DNA of 8,608 bases, taken from DASPTB01 sp035623615 (GTDB lineage Bacteria; Actinomycetota; UBA4738). Both the position numbers and the translations under genes were made by a program. Positions 1 through 6,994 of the stretch are shown here, one piece after another; position 1 is the stretch's first letter; the number at the start of each line of letters is the position of its first letter. The notes beneath the pieces were generated by a model. The model saw only the letters and a list, made by a program, of their open reading frames with translations. It had not been told where the DNA came from and searched no databases. The stretch lies in the NCBI GenBank assembly GCA_035623615.1, contig DASPTB010000109.1, forward strand, positions 1 through 8,608, written 5' to 3'.

Positions 1-58
1 GCGTACCGGGCGCCGACCAGCGAGACCACGGTCGAAAGACCCCCTGCCGTTCGGCGGA

Positions 59-87
59 TTCCGAAGCGGCGGCGACGTGTCTAGACT
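59..87 (+). promoter_or_regulatory. Candidate sigma-70-type promoter for the S53 peptidase gene
   Basis: A TAGACT hexamer at 82-87 fits the TAnnnT pattern of housekeeping -10 boxes. It is preceded, at a 17-base spacing, by a poor -35 candidate, TTCCGA at 59-64 (3 of 6 matches to consensus). Transcription would begin near 92-95, giving a leader of about 30 bases before the GTG at 125 and its ribosome binding site. The match is weak on the -35 side and rests on pattern only. If correct, it places the transcript start downstream of the alternative GTG at 77. Confidence 0.35.
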
Positions 88-113
88 GTCGCCTCGCCCC
101 ATCCTTCCTCTCG

Positions 114-118
114 AGGAG
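114..118 (+). promoter_or_regulatory. Shine-Dalgarno site that decides the S53 peptidase start
   Basis: AGGAG at 114-118, within GAGGAGA, is a near-perfect anti-16S match and lies 6 bases before the GTG at 125. The upstream in-frame GTG at 77 has no comparable purine block at the right distance. The protein starting at 125 begins directly with a basic n-region and hydrophobic core, as a signal peptide should. Confidence 0.7.
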
Positions 119-124
119 ACGCGC

Positions 125-2074
125 GTGCGCCGTTCGCGTCAGCGCTTGGTGATTGCAGGATCGGCAGCGACCGTTGCCATCGTGGCGACGCTGGTCGCTC
201 CGGTCCCGGGTTTCGCCGCGACAAGAAGCACGGGCGCTGCGCCGAGAGCGGTCGCCGGGCGACCTGACTGGGCGATCCGTACGAACCTCGTCCGACGGGC
301 GGCCGCCGGCGAGCACGTGGATCTGGCCGTCGTGCTCGGGTTCCGTGACCCGGCCGGGGTGGCAGCGCTGGGCGCGGCAGTGTCCGATCCCCGCAGCCAC
401 GAGTACGGTCGCTACCTCACCCCCGCGCAGTTCATCGCGCGCTTCTCCCAACCCGCCGCCACCGTGGCGAAGGTGGCCGCCTGGCTCCGAAGCCAGGGCC
501 TCTCGGTCGGCCAGGTTCCCGCGAACCGTCTGTACGTGCCGGCCTCGGGTACCGTCGCCCTCGTCGAGCGGGCATTCGGGACGCGGCTGAACTACTACCG
601 CCGGGGCTCCGCGGTGGTCCGTGGACCGGCCTCGTCCCCCAAGGTGCCCGCGGCGCTCGCGCCCGACGTGCGGGGAGTCATGGGCCTCGCCCGCACCACC
701 GAGCGCCCGCTCGGCATCCCGAACGCGCCGCCGCCCAGGGCGTTCGTCGTCGGGCGTCCCTGCTCGGCCTTCTGGGGACAGAAGGTGGCCACGAACAAAC
801 CGGAGGCGTACGGTCATCACGTGCCGTGGGCCGTGTGTGGCTATGGGCCGGCCCAGCTGCAGGGCGCATACGGCGTCGACCGACTGGTCCGGTCCGGGAT
901 CGACGGCTCCGGCCAGACCGTCGCCGTCATCGACGCGTACCACGCAATCACCGAGACGCAGGACCTGAAGATCTACTCCCACCTTCATGGGCTCCCCGTC
1001 CCGCACTTCACGCAACGCAACGTTCCGCCGGCGCCAGGCTCGCAGGGGCAGAAGCGCGGCTGGTACGGCGAGGAGGCGCTCGACCTGGACGCCGTCCACT
1101 CCATGGCGCCGGGAGCGGACCTCGTCTTCGAGGGGGCGAAGGACGCTCAGACGCTGAGCCTGCTGAACCGGATGGAGGACGTCGTCGACCACCACGTCGC
1201 CACCATCGTCTCCAACTCGTACGGCGGCGTGGGCGAAGGCGACCCCGACCGCGCAGCCGAGGAGGCCGTGTTCCAGCAGGCCGCCGTCGAGGGCATCGGC
1301 GTGTACTTCTCCTCCGGCGACTGCGGAGACGAGCTCGACCCACAGGGTCTGTGCGGAGGGTTGGGAAAGCGCCGCGCGGACTACCCGCCTTCGAGCCCCA
1401 ACGTGACGGCCGTGGGCGGGACGAGCCTCGGCGTCGGGGCGTCGAACCAGTACCTCTTCGAAACCGGGTGGGGAACGGGATACTCGCACCTCTCGCACGG
1501 GACGGCATGGAAGCCGGCACCGCCGGGCGACTACTTCTACGGCAGCGGTGGCGGAACGAGCACGGTGTTCGCGGAGCCTTCGTATCAGAAGGGGGTCGTT
1601 CCGGATTCCTTGTCCGATTACTGGGGCCACGGCACCGAGAACCGCGTAGTCCCGGACATCTCGGCCGACGCCGATCCGAGCACCGGGCTGCTGGTCGGCG
1701 AGACGCAGACGTTTCCGCATCACGTGGTCAAGTACGCCGAGTACCGCATCGGCGGAACGAGCGTCTCGTGTCCGCTCGTCGCCGGGATGATGGCCGACGT
1801 CCAGGAGGCCGTCGGGCACGACCTGGGCTTCGTCAACCCGCTGCTGTACTCGGTCGCGGGGTCCGACGGCTACCACGACATCGTCGACCCCGCGCACACG
1901 ATGGCGACGGCTCGGGCGGACTGGAACAACGAGGTCGACGCGAGCGACGGACGCTCGATTTCGCTTCGCACCATGAACTTCACGGGAACCTTGCACACGA
2001 CGCCCGGCTACGACGACGTCACCGGCCTCGGCACGCCGAACATGCCGAACCTCGTGGCGCGGCTCACGTCCTAG
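125..2074 (+). CDS. Secreted S53 family peptidase (sedolisin/pro-kumamolisin type)
   Basis: This is an extracellular serine-carboxyl endopeptidase precursor of 649 residues, a usual length for prepro-sedolisins. An Arg-rich n-region is followed by a hydrophobic core (residues 8-28) and a likely signal peptidase site after PGFA (about residue 31). Residues about 49-190 match the pro-kumamolisin activation domain, including the YGRYLTPAQF stretch. The catalytic domain (about 240-649) shows the S53 set: Glu316 and Asp320 in GEEALDLD, the oxyanion-hole Asp399 in SSGDCG, and nucleophile Ser546 in GGTSVSCP. The C-terminal calcium site is suggested by YHDIVDP and DDVTGLGTPN. S53 enzymes self-process at acidic pH, so a nutritional role outside the cell is the likely job (inference). 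I chose GTG 125 because of its Shine-Dalgarno site and clean signal peptide; GTG 77 would add 16 residues in front. The gene stands alone on this strand and converges on the next one. Family call secure, substrate unknown. Confidence 0.93.
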   Translation: MRRSRQRLVIAGSAATVAIVATLVAPVPGFAATRSTGAAPRAVAGRPDWAIRTNLVRRAAAGEHVDLAVVLGFRDPAGVAALGAAVSDPRSHEYGRYLTPAQFIARFSQPAATVAKVAAWLRSQGLSVGQVPANRLYVPASGTVALVERAFGTRLNYYRRGSAVVRGPASSPKVPAALAPDVRGVMGLARTTERPLGIPNAPPPRAFVVGRPCSAFWGQKVATNKPEAYGHHVPWAVCGYGPAQLQGAYGVDRLVRSGIDGSGQTVAVIDAYHAITETQDLKIYSHLHGLPVPHFTQRNVPPAPGSQGQKRGWYGEEALDLDAVHSMAPGADLVFEGAKDAQTLSLLNRMEDVVDHHVATIVSNSYGGVGEGDPDRAAEEAVFQQAAVEGIGVYFSSGDCGDELDPQGLCGGLGKRRADYPPSSPNVTAVGGTSLGVGASNQYLFETGWGTGYSHLSHGTAWKPAPPGDYFYGSGGGTSTVFAEPSYQKGVVPDSLSDYWGHGTENRVVPDISADADPSTGLLVGETQTFPHHVVKYAEYRIGGTSVSCPLVAGMMADVQEAVGHDLGFVNPLLYSVAGSDGYHDIVDPAHTMATARADWNNEVDASDGRSISLRTMNFTGTLHTTPGYDDVTGLGTPNMPNLVARLTS

Positions 2075-2125
2075 ACGGCAACGGCACGGGAGGGGGGAGT
2101 CCGCGAGTGGCGGGCGCCCGTTCCC

Positions 2126-4333
2126 TCATTCCTCCATCAGGACGCGCACGTCGCCGCGCCGGTCGACGAGCGAGAACGCCGACAGCTCGCCCTCGCGCCG
2201 GAACACGATCGAGATCGTGCTCTGGCCGACGCGCAGGTTGCGCAGCTCGACCTCGTTCAGCCACGGCGGCAGGTGCGGCCGGTTGATGGTCAGGACGTTG
2301 GAGTGCGCCATCGCCGATACGCCGAGCATCGCCTGCAGCAGCAGGAACGGTGACCCGGCGGCCCACGCCTGCGGCGAGCAGGCGACCGGGTACCCGACCG
2401 GCCGATTGGGCGTCCTGCGGGTGAATCCGCAGTACAGCTCGGGCAGGCGCATGTAGTCGGCGGCGATGGCGGTGTCGAAGATGGCGGTGGCGACACGGTT
2501 GGCGGCGCGCGCGAACCCGTAGCGCTTCAGTCCGGCGGCGATCAGCGCGTTGTCGTGCGGCCAGACCGACCCGTTGTGGTAGCTCATGGGGTTGTAGCCG
2601 GCCGCGCTCTTGCTCATGGTCCGGATCCCCCAGCCGCTGAACATGTCCGGCTGCAGCAGGCGCCGCGCGACGTCCTCGGCGCGCTCCTCGTCGATGATGT
2701 CGCAGTACAGACCGTGCGCGGGATTGGACGTGACGGTCCGAACCTGGCGCTTGTCGCCGTCGAGGGCCATCGCGAAGTACCGGTCGTCCTCCATCCAGAA
2801 GGCCTCGTTGAAGCGCCGTTTGAGCTCCGCGGCCTCCTCGCGCAGGCGGACGCCCGTGCGGAAGTCGCCGAGCTCCTCGAAGACGTCCGCAGCGCGCTGC
2901 TTGGCCAGGTAGACATACGCCTGCACCTCCGCCAGGGCGATCGGCGGGGAGGCGAGCCTGCCGTCCGCATGCACGACCGCGTCCCACGAGTCCTTCCAGC
3001 CCTGGTTCTCGAGTCCGTCGGGAGCGCGGCGGCGGTACTCGACGAACCCATCGCCGTCCATGTCGCCGTACGTGTCGATCCAGTCGAGCGCGGCCCGCAC
3101 GTTCGGCAAGAGCTCTTCGGCCAGCTTGCGGTCCGCCGTCCACCGGAAGTACTGCGCGAACAACAAGACGAACAGCGGAGTGGAGTCGACGGCGCCGTAA
3201 TACGGCGAGTGCGGGATGAGGCCGGCGCCGGCGAGCTCGCCGCGCCGGATCTCGTGCAGGATCTTGCCGGGCTCCTCGTCCCGCCATGGGTCGTCCTGCG
3301 TCCCCTGGTGCGTCGCGAGCAGCCGCAGTGCGTCGCGCGCCGGGCGAGTCGTCACCGAAAGCAGCTGGTGCGCCGTGATGAGTGCGTCTCGCCCGAAGGG
3401 GGCCACGTACCACGGGATGCCGGCGGCGACGACCTGGCCGCCGTCCACGCGCGTGTAGAGGGCGCGCAGGTCGCGCAGACCCCTCGTCAACAGATTGTTG
3501 AAGACCTCGTTGTCGGTGACGATCTGCGTGCTGTCGCGTTCCCAGTCCTCGTAGGAACGCCGGAGCCGGTGCACCGCGGCATCGAAGTCGGTCGTGTCGG
3601 CAGCGTCGTCGCCCGTGAGCAGGTCGAAGCTCGCGGCTACCACCCTCGTCTGGTGCGGACCGAGCGGCATGGCGAAGTCGGCCTCGACGCGGTCGCCGAC
3701 GACCTCGAGGCGTTCGGGAGCAGGGTCGAACGTGACCTGCGTCCTGCGCAGCGCCCCGTCGAGGCCTTCGTACGCGAACTCGACGGTGTTGTCCGACGCC
3801 TTCGGCGGACGGAAGTGGCCTCTGCGGTCGCGCCGGAGCCCGCGTACCTCGAAGATGTCGGCGAAGTCGGCGGCCATCGACAGCGAGACCGTCAGATGGA
3901 CCGGCGCCGCGTTGTAGTTCTTCACGCGAATCCGCTCGTGGACGCGGCCGGCGATCACGCGAACCCGGCGGACGTTGAGCGTCTGCTGCGGGACGGCGAG
4001 GTGGTCGTCGTCGTACAGGTCGGGATTCGTGAGGTCGACCGCCGACATGTAGCCCCGCTCGCTGGAGGAGGACAGCAGGACGGGGTCGCGGCCCGACAGC
4101 TTCATACGGTAATGCGACAGGAACCGCGTGTCGCGGTGATAGAGGCCGAGGCCGAACTCCTTGCGGTCGTCGAGGTTGCCCTCGATGTCGGAATAGAGAA
4201 AGGTGTCGCCTTCCTTCGTGGCGAGCACCTTGCTGGCGAGGTCGGTCAGCAGCTCCGGCACGCCGCTCGAAACGGGCCGCGCTTGCTGTTCGGCCTCGAC
4301 GTCCTCGGCTGCGTTGGGTGATCGCGCTTCCAT
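2126..4333 (-). CDS. Amylo-alpha-1,6-glucosidase / glycogen-debranching-type glycoside hydrolase
   Basis: This is a 735-residue protein with no signal peptide, so probably cytoplasmic. Residues about 40-240 resemble the bacterial glycogen-debranching N-terminal beta-sandwich domain (TFLYSDIEGN, LGLYHRDTRFLS). Residues about 275-670 form the (alpha/alpha)6-barrel glucosidase domain, with GIPWYVAPFGRDALIT (305-320), PYYGAVDSTPLFV (377-389), NQGWKDSWDA (443-452), NGSVWPHDNALIA (587-599) and ACSPQAWAAGSPF (651-663). The acidic residues in the last three segments or GRD are the expected active-site candidates. A calcium-loop-like DMDGDGFVEY lies at 424-433. The glucanotransferase half of eukaryotic debranching enzymes is absent. 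Family members are annotated as removing alpha-1,6-linked glucose from glycogen or related oligosaccharides; activity on other glucosides (trehalose- or glucosylglycerate-like) cannot be excluded. The ATG at 4333 is preceded by a weak GAAGAG ribosome binding site. It is probably transcribed from its own promoter in the gap upstream, with no glycogen genes beside it here. Confidence 0.88.
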   Translation of the reverse strand: MEARSPNAAEDVEAEQQARPVSSGVPELLTDLASKVLATKEGDTFLYSDIEGNLDDRKEFGLGLYHRDTRFLSHYRMKLSGRDPVLLSSSSERGYMSAVDLTNPDLYDDDHLAVPQQTLNVRRVRVIAGRVHERIRVKNYNAAPVHLTVSLSMAADFADIFEVRGLRRDRRGHFRPPKASDNTVEFAYEGLDGALRRTQVTFDPAPERLEVVGDRVEADFAMPLGPHQTRVVAASFDLLTGDDAADTTDFDAAVHRLRRSYEDWERDSTQIVTDNEVFNNLLTRGLRDLRALYTRVDGGQVVAAGIPWYVAPFGRDALITAHQLLSVTTRPARDALRLLATHQGTQDDPWRDEEPGKILHEIRRGELAGAGLIPHSPYYGAVDSTPLFVLLFAQYFRWTADRKLAEELLPNVRAALDWIDTYGDMDGDGFVEYRRRAPDGLENQGWKDSWDAVVHADGRLASPPIALAEVQAYVYLAKQRAADVFEELGDFRTGVRLREEAAELKRRFNEAFWMEDDRYFAMALDGDKRQVRTVTSNPAHGLYCDIIDEERAEDVARRLLQPDMFSGWGIRTMSKSAAGYNPMSYHNGSVWPHDNALIAAGLKRYGFARAANRVATAIFDTAIAADYMRLPELYCGFTRRTPNRPVGYPVACSPQAWAAGSPFLLLQAMLGVSAMAHSNVLTINRPHLPPWLNEVELRNLRVGQSTISIVFRREGELSAFSLVDRRGDVRVLMEE

Positions 4334-4403
4334 GCTCTTCTACAGATTTCGACGTACTCAGAGGGAAAGATGAGGTACAGGAGGGACGGCGAACCGTGGC
4401 TGC

Positions 4404-4432
4404 AGTGTAGGGCGAGACGCCGACGGGGGCAA
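4404..4432 (-). promoter_or_regulatory. Candidate promoter for the debranching-enzyme gene
   Basis: Reading the minus strand, TTGCCC (4432-4427) and TACACT (4409-4404) are separated by exactly 17 bases and each match 4 of 6 positions of the sigma-70 consensus. Transcription would start near 4397, giving a leader of roughly 64 bases to the ATG at 4333. The element lies in the only sizeable gap on this strand. It shares its bases with the inverted repeat at 4416-4446, whose loop contains the -35 box. Pattern evidence only. Confidence 0.45.
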
Positions 4433-4446
4433 TGGGAGCCGGCGTC
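4416..4446 (-). terminator. Inverted repeat past thrB, possible terminator or operator
   Basis: A perfect 7-base GC-rich inverted repeat, GACGCCG at 4416-4422 against CGGCGTC at 4440-4446, with a 17-base loop. It begins 13 bases downstream of the thrB stop codon, so it is placed to end the argS-GNAT-thrC-thrB transcript. There is no T-run after it, so it is not a textbook intrinsic terminator; many high-GC bacteria use U-less hairpins or Rho. Because the loop contains the proposed -35 box of the next gene, a regulator binding site is an alternative reading. A 7-base repeat can also occur by chance in DNA this rich in G and C. Confidence 0.25.
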
Positions 4447-4458
4447 GAAGTGCCGGAC

Positions 4459-5337
4459 CTACGCTTCCCCGACGAACGCGCCGCTCGAGGCGACCTGCGG
4501 CCGGAGCACGCGCCATCCCTCGCCCGGCTCGGGAACCGGGCGAGCGGGGTCCTGCTCGAACACGAGGAGCGAGGGGCCGGACCCCGCGACGCACACCGGG
4601 AAGCCGTCGGCGCGGAGCCGTTCGTGCGCCGCGGCCGCGCGAGGGGCCAGCGGGAGGCGGAACGGCTCGTGGAGCTCGTCGACGAGCGCGTCGCCCAGCA
4701 GGTCGGGCCGCTGGGTCAGTGCGACCACGGCGAGCGCGGCGCGCGCGAGGGTGGTCACCGCCACGGACATCGGCACCGAGGACGGGAGCGCGCGCCGCGC
4801 CGCCTCGGTGGACACACGCTCCGACTCGGGCACGAGCACGACCGGCCGAAGTGCCGGATGCGGCTCCAGCCGGATCGCTTCGGGCGCCTCCGCGTGCGGG
4901 GGGCGGTGAACCAGCGCCAGCCCGCCCGCGAGACACGCCGCTGCGTTGTCCGGATGTCCCTCGATCTCGGTCGCCGCCGCGAGCCGCGCCTCGGGGGTAC
5001 CCTCCGCGTCGAACAGACGCTCGGCCATCAGGATGCCGGCGACGACCGCGGAGGCCGATGACCCCAGCCCGCGGGCGAGCGGAACGCGATTGGTGCAGCG
5101 CAAGCGGAACGGTGGCACGTCGGCTCCGCGGCGCTCCGCCACGGCGCGGATGGTCGACAGCACGAGATGCGCGCCGGGATCGGCGAGCTCCGCGGAACCT
5201 TCCCCCTCGACCTCCAGACCCGGCGCGGCCTCGGTGTCGAGGTCGAACTCGTTCCACAGGTCCAACGCGAGAGCGAGGCAGTCGAACGCGGGCCCCAGGT
5301 TCGCCGCCGTCGCCGGAGCGGCCGCGCGAATCCTCAT
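4459..5337 (-). CDS. thrB: Homoserine kinase ThrB (GHMP kinase family)
   Basis: This enzyme phosphorylates L-homoserine with ATP to O-phospho-L-homoserine, the substrate of the ThrC encoded just upstream. It is a cytoplasmic protein of 292 residues, normal for bacterial ThrB. Near the N-terminus APATAANLGPAFDCLALAL (7-25) is the family's substrate-side motif. The GHMP ATP-binding loop PLARGLGSSAS is at 86-96, EGHPDN at 126-131, and the C-terminal GHMP motif AGSGPS at 251-256. The ATG at 5337 overlaps the thrC stop by four bases (ATGA), pointing to translational coupling that would keep the two enzymes in step. It is the last gene of the operon; a 125-base gap with an inverted repeat follows. 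In M. tuberculosis thrB is followed by rho, whereas here the next gene is an unrelated glucosidase. No key motif is missing. Confidence 0.95.
   Translation of the reverse strand: MRIRAAAPATAANLGPAFDCLALALDLWNEFDLDTEAAPGLEVEGEGSAELADPGAHLVLSTIRAVAERRGADVPPFRLRCTNRVPLARGLGSSASAVVAGILMAERLFDAEGTPEARLAAATEIEGHPDNAAACLAGGLALVHRPPHAEAPEAIRLEPHPALRPVVLVPESERVSTEAARRALPSSVPMSVAVTTLARAALAVVALTQRPDLLGDALVDELHEPFRLPLAPRAAAAHERLRADGFPVCVAGSGPSLLVFEQDPARPVPEPGEGWRVLRPQVASSGAFVGEA
4519..4544. repeat. Perfect 9-base inverted repeat inside the 3' end of thrB
   Basis: CTCGCCCGG at 4519-4527 pairs with CCGGGCGAG at 4536-4544 across an 8-base loop. It lies within thrB codons for a Pro/Glu/Gly-rich segment (about residues 265-273, ARPVPEPGE), 58 bases before the stop. 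As RNA it would form a very stable hairpin near the end of the operon and might protect or pause the message. It may equally be a by-product of GC-rich codons for Pro, Gly and Arg. Directly visible as a repeat; function unproven. Confidence 0.4.
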
Positions 5338-6407
5338 GCCCGCTCGGCGAGCCCCAGCTCGCGCGCGACCGCGTCGGCGTCGGGCGGGACGGTGACGGGA
5401 GCCGCCGCGCCCGCCATCGCCCAGTCGGGCTCCTTCAATCCGTGCCCCGTGAGAACGCACACGACGGTCGATCCCCGGTCGACCCGGCCGGCCTCCGACA
5501 CCTGGAGCAGGCCAGCCACCGACGCGGCCGAGGCGAGCTCGGCGAACAGGCCCTCCTGCGCGGCGATGCGACGGTAGGCGGAGAGGATCTCGCGGTCGCT
5601 CACCGCCAGGATGCCGCCCTCCGACTCGGTGGCGGCGGCGACGGCCCGCTCCCACGACGCCGGGTTGCCGATGCGGATGGCGGTGGCGATCGTCGTGGGG
5701 TCGGCCACCGGCGCGCCGGCGACGATCGGCGCCGCGCCGGCGGCTTGGAACCCGAAGAGCCGCGGCGGCTCGTGGATCACGCCCGCGCGGAGGTACTCGC
5801 CGTACCCCTGCCAGTGGCTCACGATGTTGCCGGCGTTCCCCACCGGCAACAGGTGGTAGTCGGGCGCGCGGCCGAGCGCGTCGCAGACCTCGAACGCGAG
5901 CGTCTTCTGCCCCTCGATTCGGTAGGGATTGACCGAGTTCACGAGCGTCACCGGGTACCGCGCGGAGAGCTCGCGGGCGGCGTCGAGCGCGGCGTCGAAG
6001 TTTCCCTCCACCTGCAGCAGCCGGGCGCCGTGCGCGACGGCCTGCGCCAGCTTGCCGCTCGCGACCTTGCCGGCCGGCAGCAGCACCGCGCAGGTGAGCC
6101 CGGCCTTCGCCGCGTACGCCGCCGCCGAGGCGCTGGTGTTTCCGGTCGAGGCGCACACGATCGCCTTCGAGCCCTCTTCGACAGCTTTCGAGATCGCCAC
6201 CGTCATGCCGCGGTCCTTGAACGAGCCGGTCGGGTTCGCTCCTTCGAACTTCAGGTGGACCTCGCAGCCGGTTTCGGCCGACAGCGCCTCGGACCGCACG
6301 AGCGGGGTTCCGCCCTCGCCGAGCGTCACGACCGGGGTGGCGTCGGATACAGGGAGCCGGTCGCGGTACTCGGCGATGATCCCCGCCCACTGGTGGACGG
6401 GGATCAT
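5334..6407 (-). CDS. thrC: Threonine synthase ThrC (PLP-dependent)
   Basis: This enzyme converts O-phospho-L-homoserine and water to L-threonine and phosphate, the final step of threonine synthesis. At 357 residues it has the length of the shorter, actinobacterial/Bacillus-like threonine synthases of the fold-type II PLP enzymes. The N-terminus (WAGIIAEYRDRLPV) is family-typical. NPTGSFKDRGM at 58-68 holds the PLP Schiff-base lysine Lys64. STGNTSAS (87-94) contacts substrate and cofactor, VGNAGN (189-194) is the phosphate-binding loop, and TGHGLKEP (320-327) is the conserved C-terminal motif. The ATG at 6407 overlaps the stop of the acetyltransferase gene (ATGA), and its own stop overlaps thrB in the same way. 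No strong Shine-Dalgarno site is visible, which fits coupled re-initiation. The gene is intact; hom, which supplies homoserine, is not in the window. Confidence 0.96.
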   Translation of the reverse strand: MIPVHQWAGIIAEYRDRLPVSDATPVVTLGEGGTPLVRSEALSAETGCEVHLKFEGANPTGSFKDRGMTVAISKAVEEGSKAIVCASTGNTSASAAAYAAKAGLTCAVLLPAGKVASGKLAQAVAHGARLLQVEGNFDAALDAARELSARYPVTLVNSVNPYRIEGQKTLAFEVCDALGRAPDYHLLPVGNAGNIVSHWQGYGEYLRAGVIHEPPRLFGFQAAGAAPIVAGAPVADPTTIATAIRIGNPASWERAVAAATESEGGILAVSDREILSAYRRIAAQEGLFAELASAASVAGLLQVSEAGRVDRGSTVVCVLTGHGLKEPDWAMAGAAAPVTVPPDADAVARELGLAERA

Positions 6408-6994
6408 GGTGCGCCGCCGCCCGGGTCGCGCCGAGCCGCCTCGCCGTGGTGGAGAAGATCGCCGGCCTCGGTCGGCGGCCGCACGAGCCAGAGCCCCATC
6501 AGGATCTCGTCGAAGTAGCCGATCCGCTTCTTCGAGTGCCCGCGAAGCCGGCCCTCCTCCTCGAAGCCGAACGCGCGATACAGGGCGATCGCCGCCGCGT
6601 TGTCCGGATACACCGACAGCTCGAGCTTCTCGACGCCCACCAGCCGCCCCCACGCGATCGCTTCGCGCATCAGCGCGGACCCGACGCCCCGCCGGCGCCA
6701 CGCGGGGGCGACCATCATGCCGAGCGACGCGACGTGGCGCGTGACCGCTTGGTCCTCGCGGGAGATCCCGAGCGAACCGATCACCTCTGCCCCGGCGACG
6801 GCCACGAGGTTGGCCGAGCCGTCGTTCGGCCGCACGCGGAACCGACGGCGCGCGTCGCGCTCGGTCGTTGCCAGGTCCTCGGTGCGAATGAACCGCTCCT
6901 CGGCGATCACGACGCGGTACAGCAGCAGAAACGACGCGGCGTCGCCGGGCCGTGCCGGCCGGACCTCGAACGCCGGCGTCGCCGCGTCGCTCAC
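6404..6994 (-). CDS. GNAT family N-acetyltransferase, substrate unknown
   Basis: This is a 196-residue single-domain acetyl-CoA-dependent acetyltransferase, probably cytoplasmic. The fold spans about residues 9-171. FEVRPARPGDA is the usual first strand; motif A, LGMMVAPAWRRRGVGSALM (91-109), carries the R-x-x-G-x-G acetyl-CoA pyrophosphate loop; motif B, ELSVYPDNAAAIALYRAFGF (125-144), includes the Tyr often used as general acid. The end FDEILMGLWL is common in RimI/RimL-like and small-molecule GNATs, and it does not settle whether the substrate is a protein N-terminus, an amine or an amino acid. After it comes a 25-residue Gly/Pro/charged tail that looks disordered. The GTG at 6994 was chosen because it overlaps the argS stop by four bases (GTGA) and leaves a normal N-terminus; longer reading frames here run back into argS out of frame. 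Only a G-run, no clear ribosome binding site, precedes it. It sits where lysA and hom lie in related operons. Confidence 0.88.
   Translation of the reverse strand: MSDAATPAFEVRPARPGDAASFLLLYRVVIAEERFIRTEDLATTERDARRRFRVRPNDGSANLVAVAGAEVIGSLGISREDQAVTRHVASLGMMVAPAWRRRGVGSALMREAIAWGRLVGVEKLELSVYPDNAAAIALYRAFGFEEEGRLRGHSKKRIGYFDEILMGLWLVRPPTEAGDLLHHGEAARRDPGGGAP

Noticed and set aside
1..84. Open frame 1 on the plus strand ending at TAG 82-84, possible 3' tail of an upstream gene
   Set aside because: Only 27 codons are visible, rich in Arg and Pro, with no recognisable motif. Such a stretch is open by chance in GC-rich DNA. It cannot be supported without the sequence to the left.
2075..2125. Bidirectional terminator between the convergent peptidase and glucosidase genes
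   Set aside because: The gap holds a G-run and a 10-base palindrome (CGGGCGCCCG at 2111-2120), but the palindrome has no loop, no longer stem pairs well, and neither side has a T-run.
826..2286. 486-codon plus-strand frame overlapping the S53 peptidase and the convergent gene end
   Set aside because: It runs out of frame through the catalytic domain of the peptidase and is dominated by Arg and Gly. It is a shadow frame.
2555..4321. 588-codon open frame on the plus strand, antisense to the glucosidase gene
   Set aside because: The opposite strand encodes recognisable family motifs along its full length. The antisense translation is Arg/Val/Asp-rich with no domain signature, as expected from a stop-poor shadow frame in GC-rich DNA.
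4719..6518. 599-codon plus-strand frame across thrB and thrC
   Set aside because: It crosses two clearly recognised minus-strand genes, its translation is Arg/Pro/Gly-rich low complexity, and no domain is visible.
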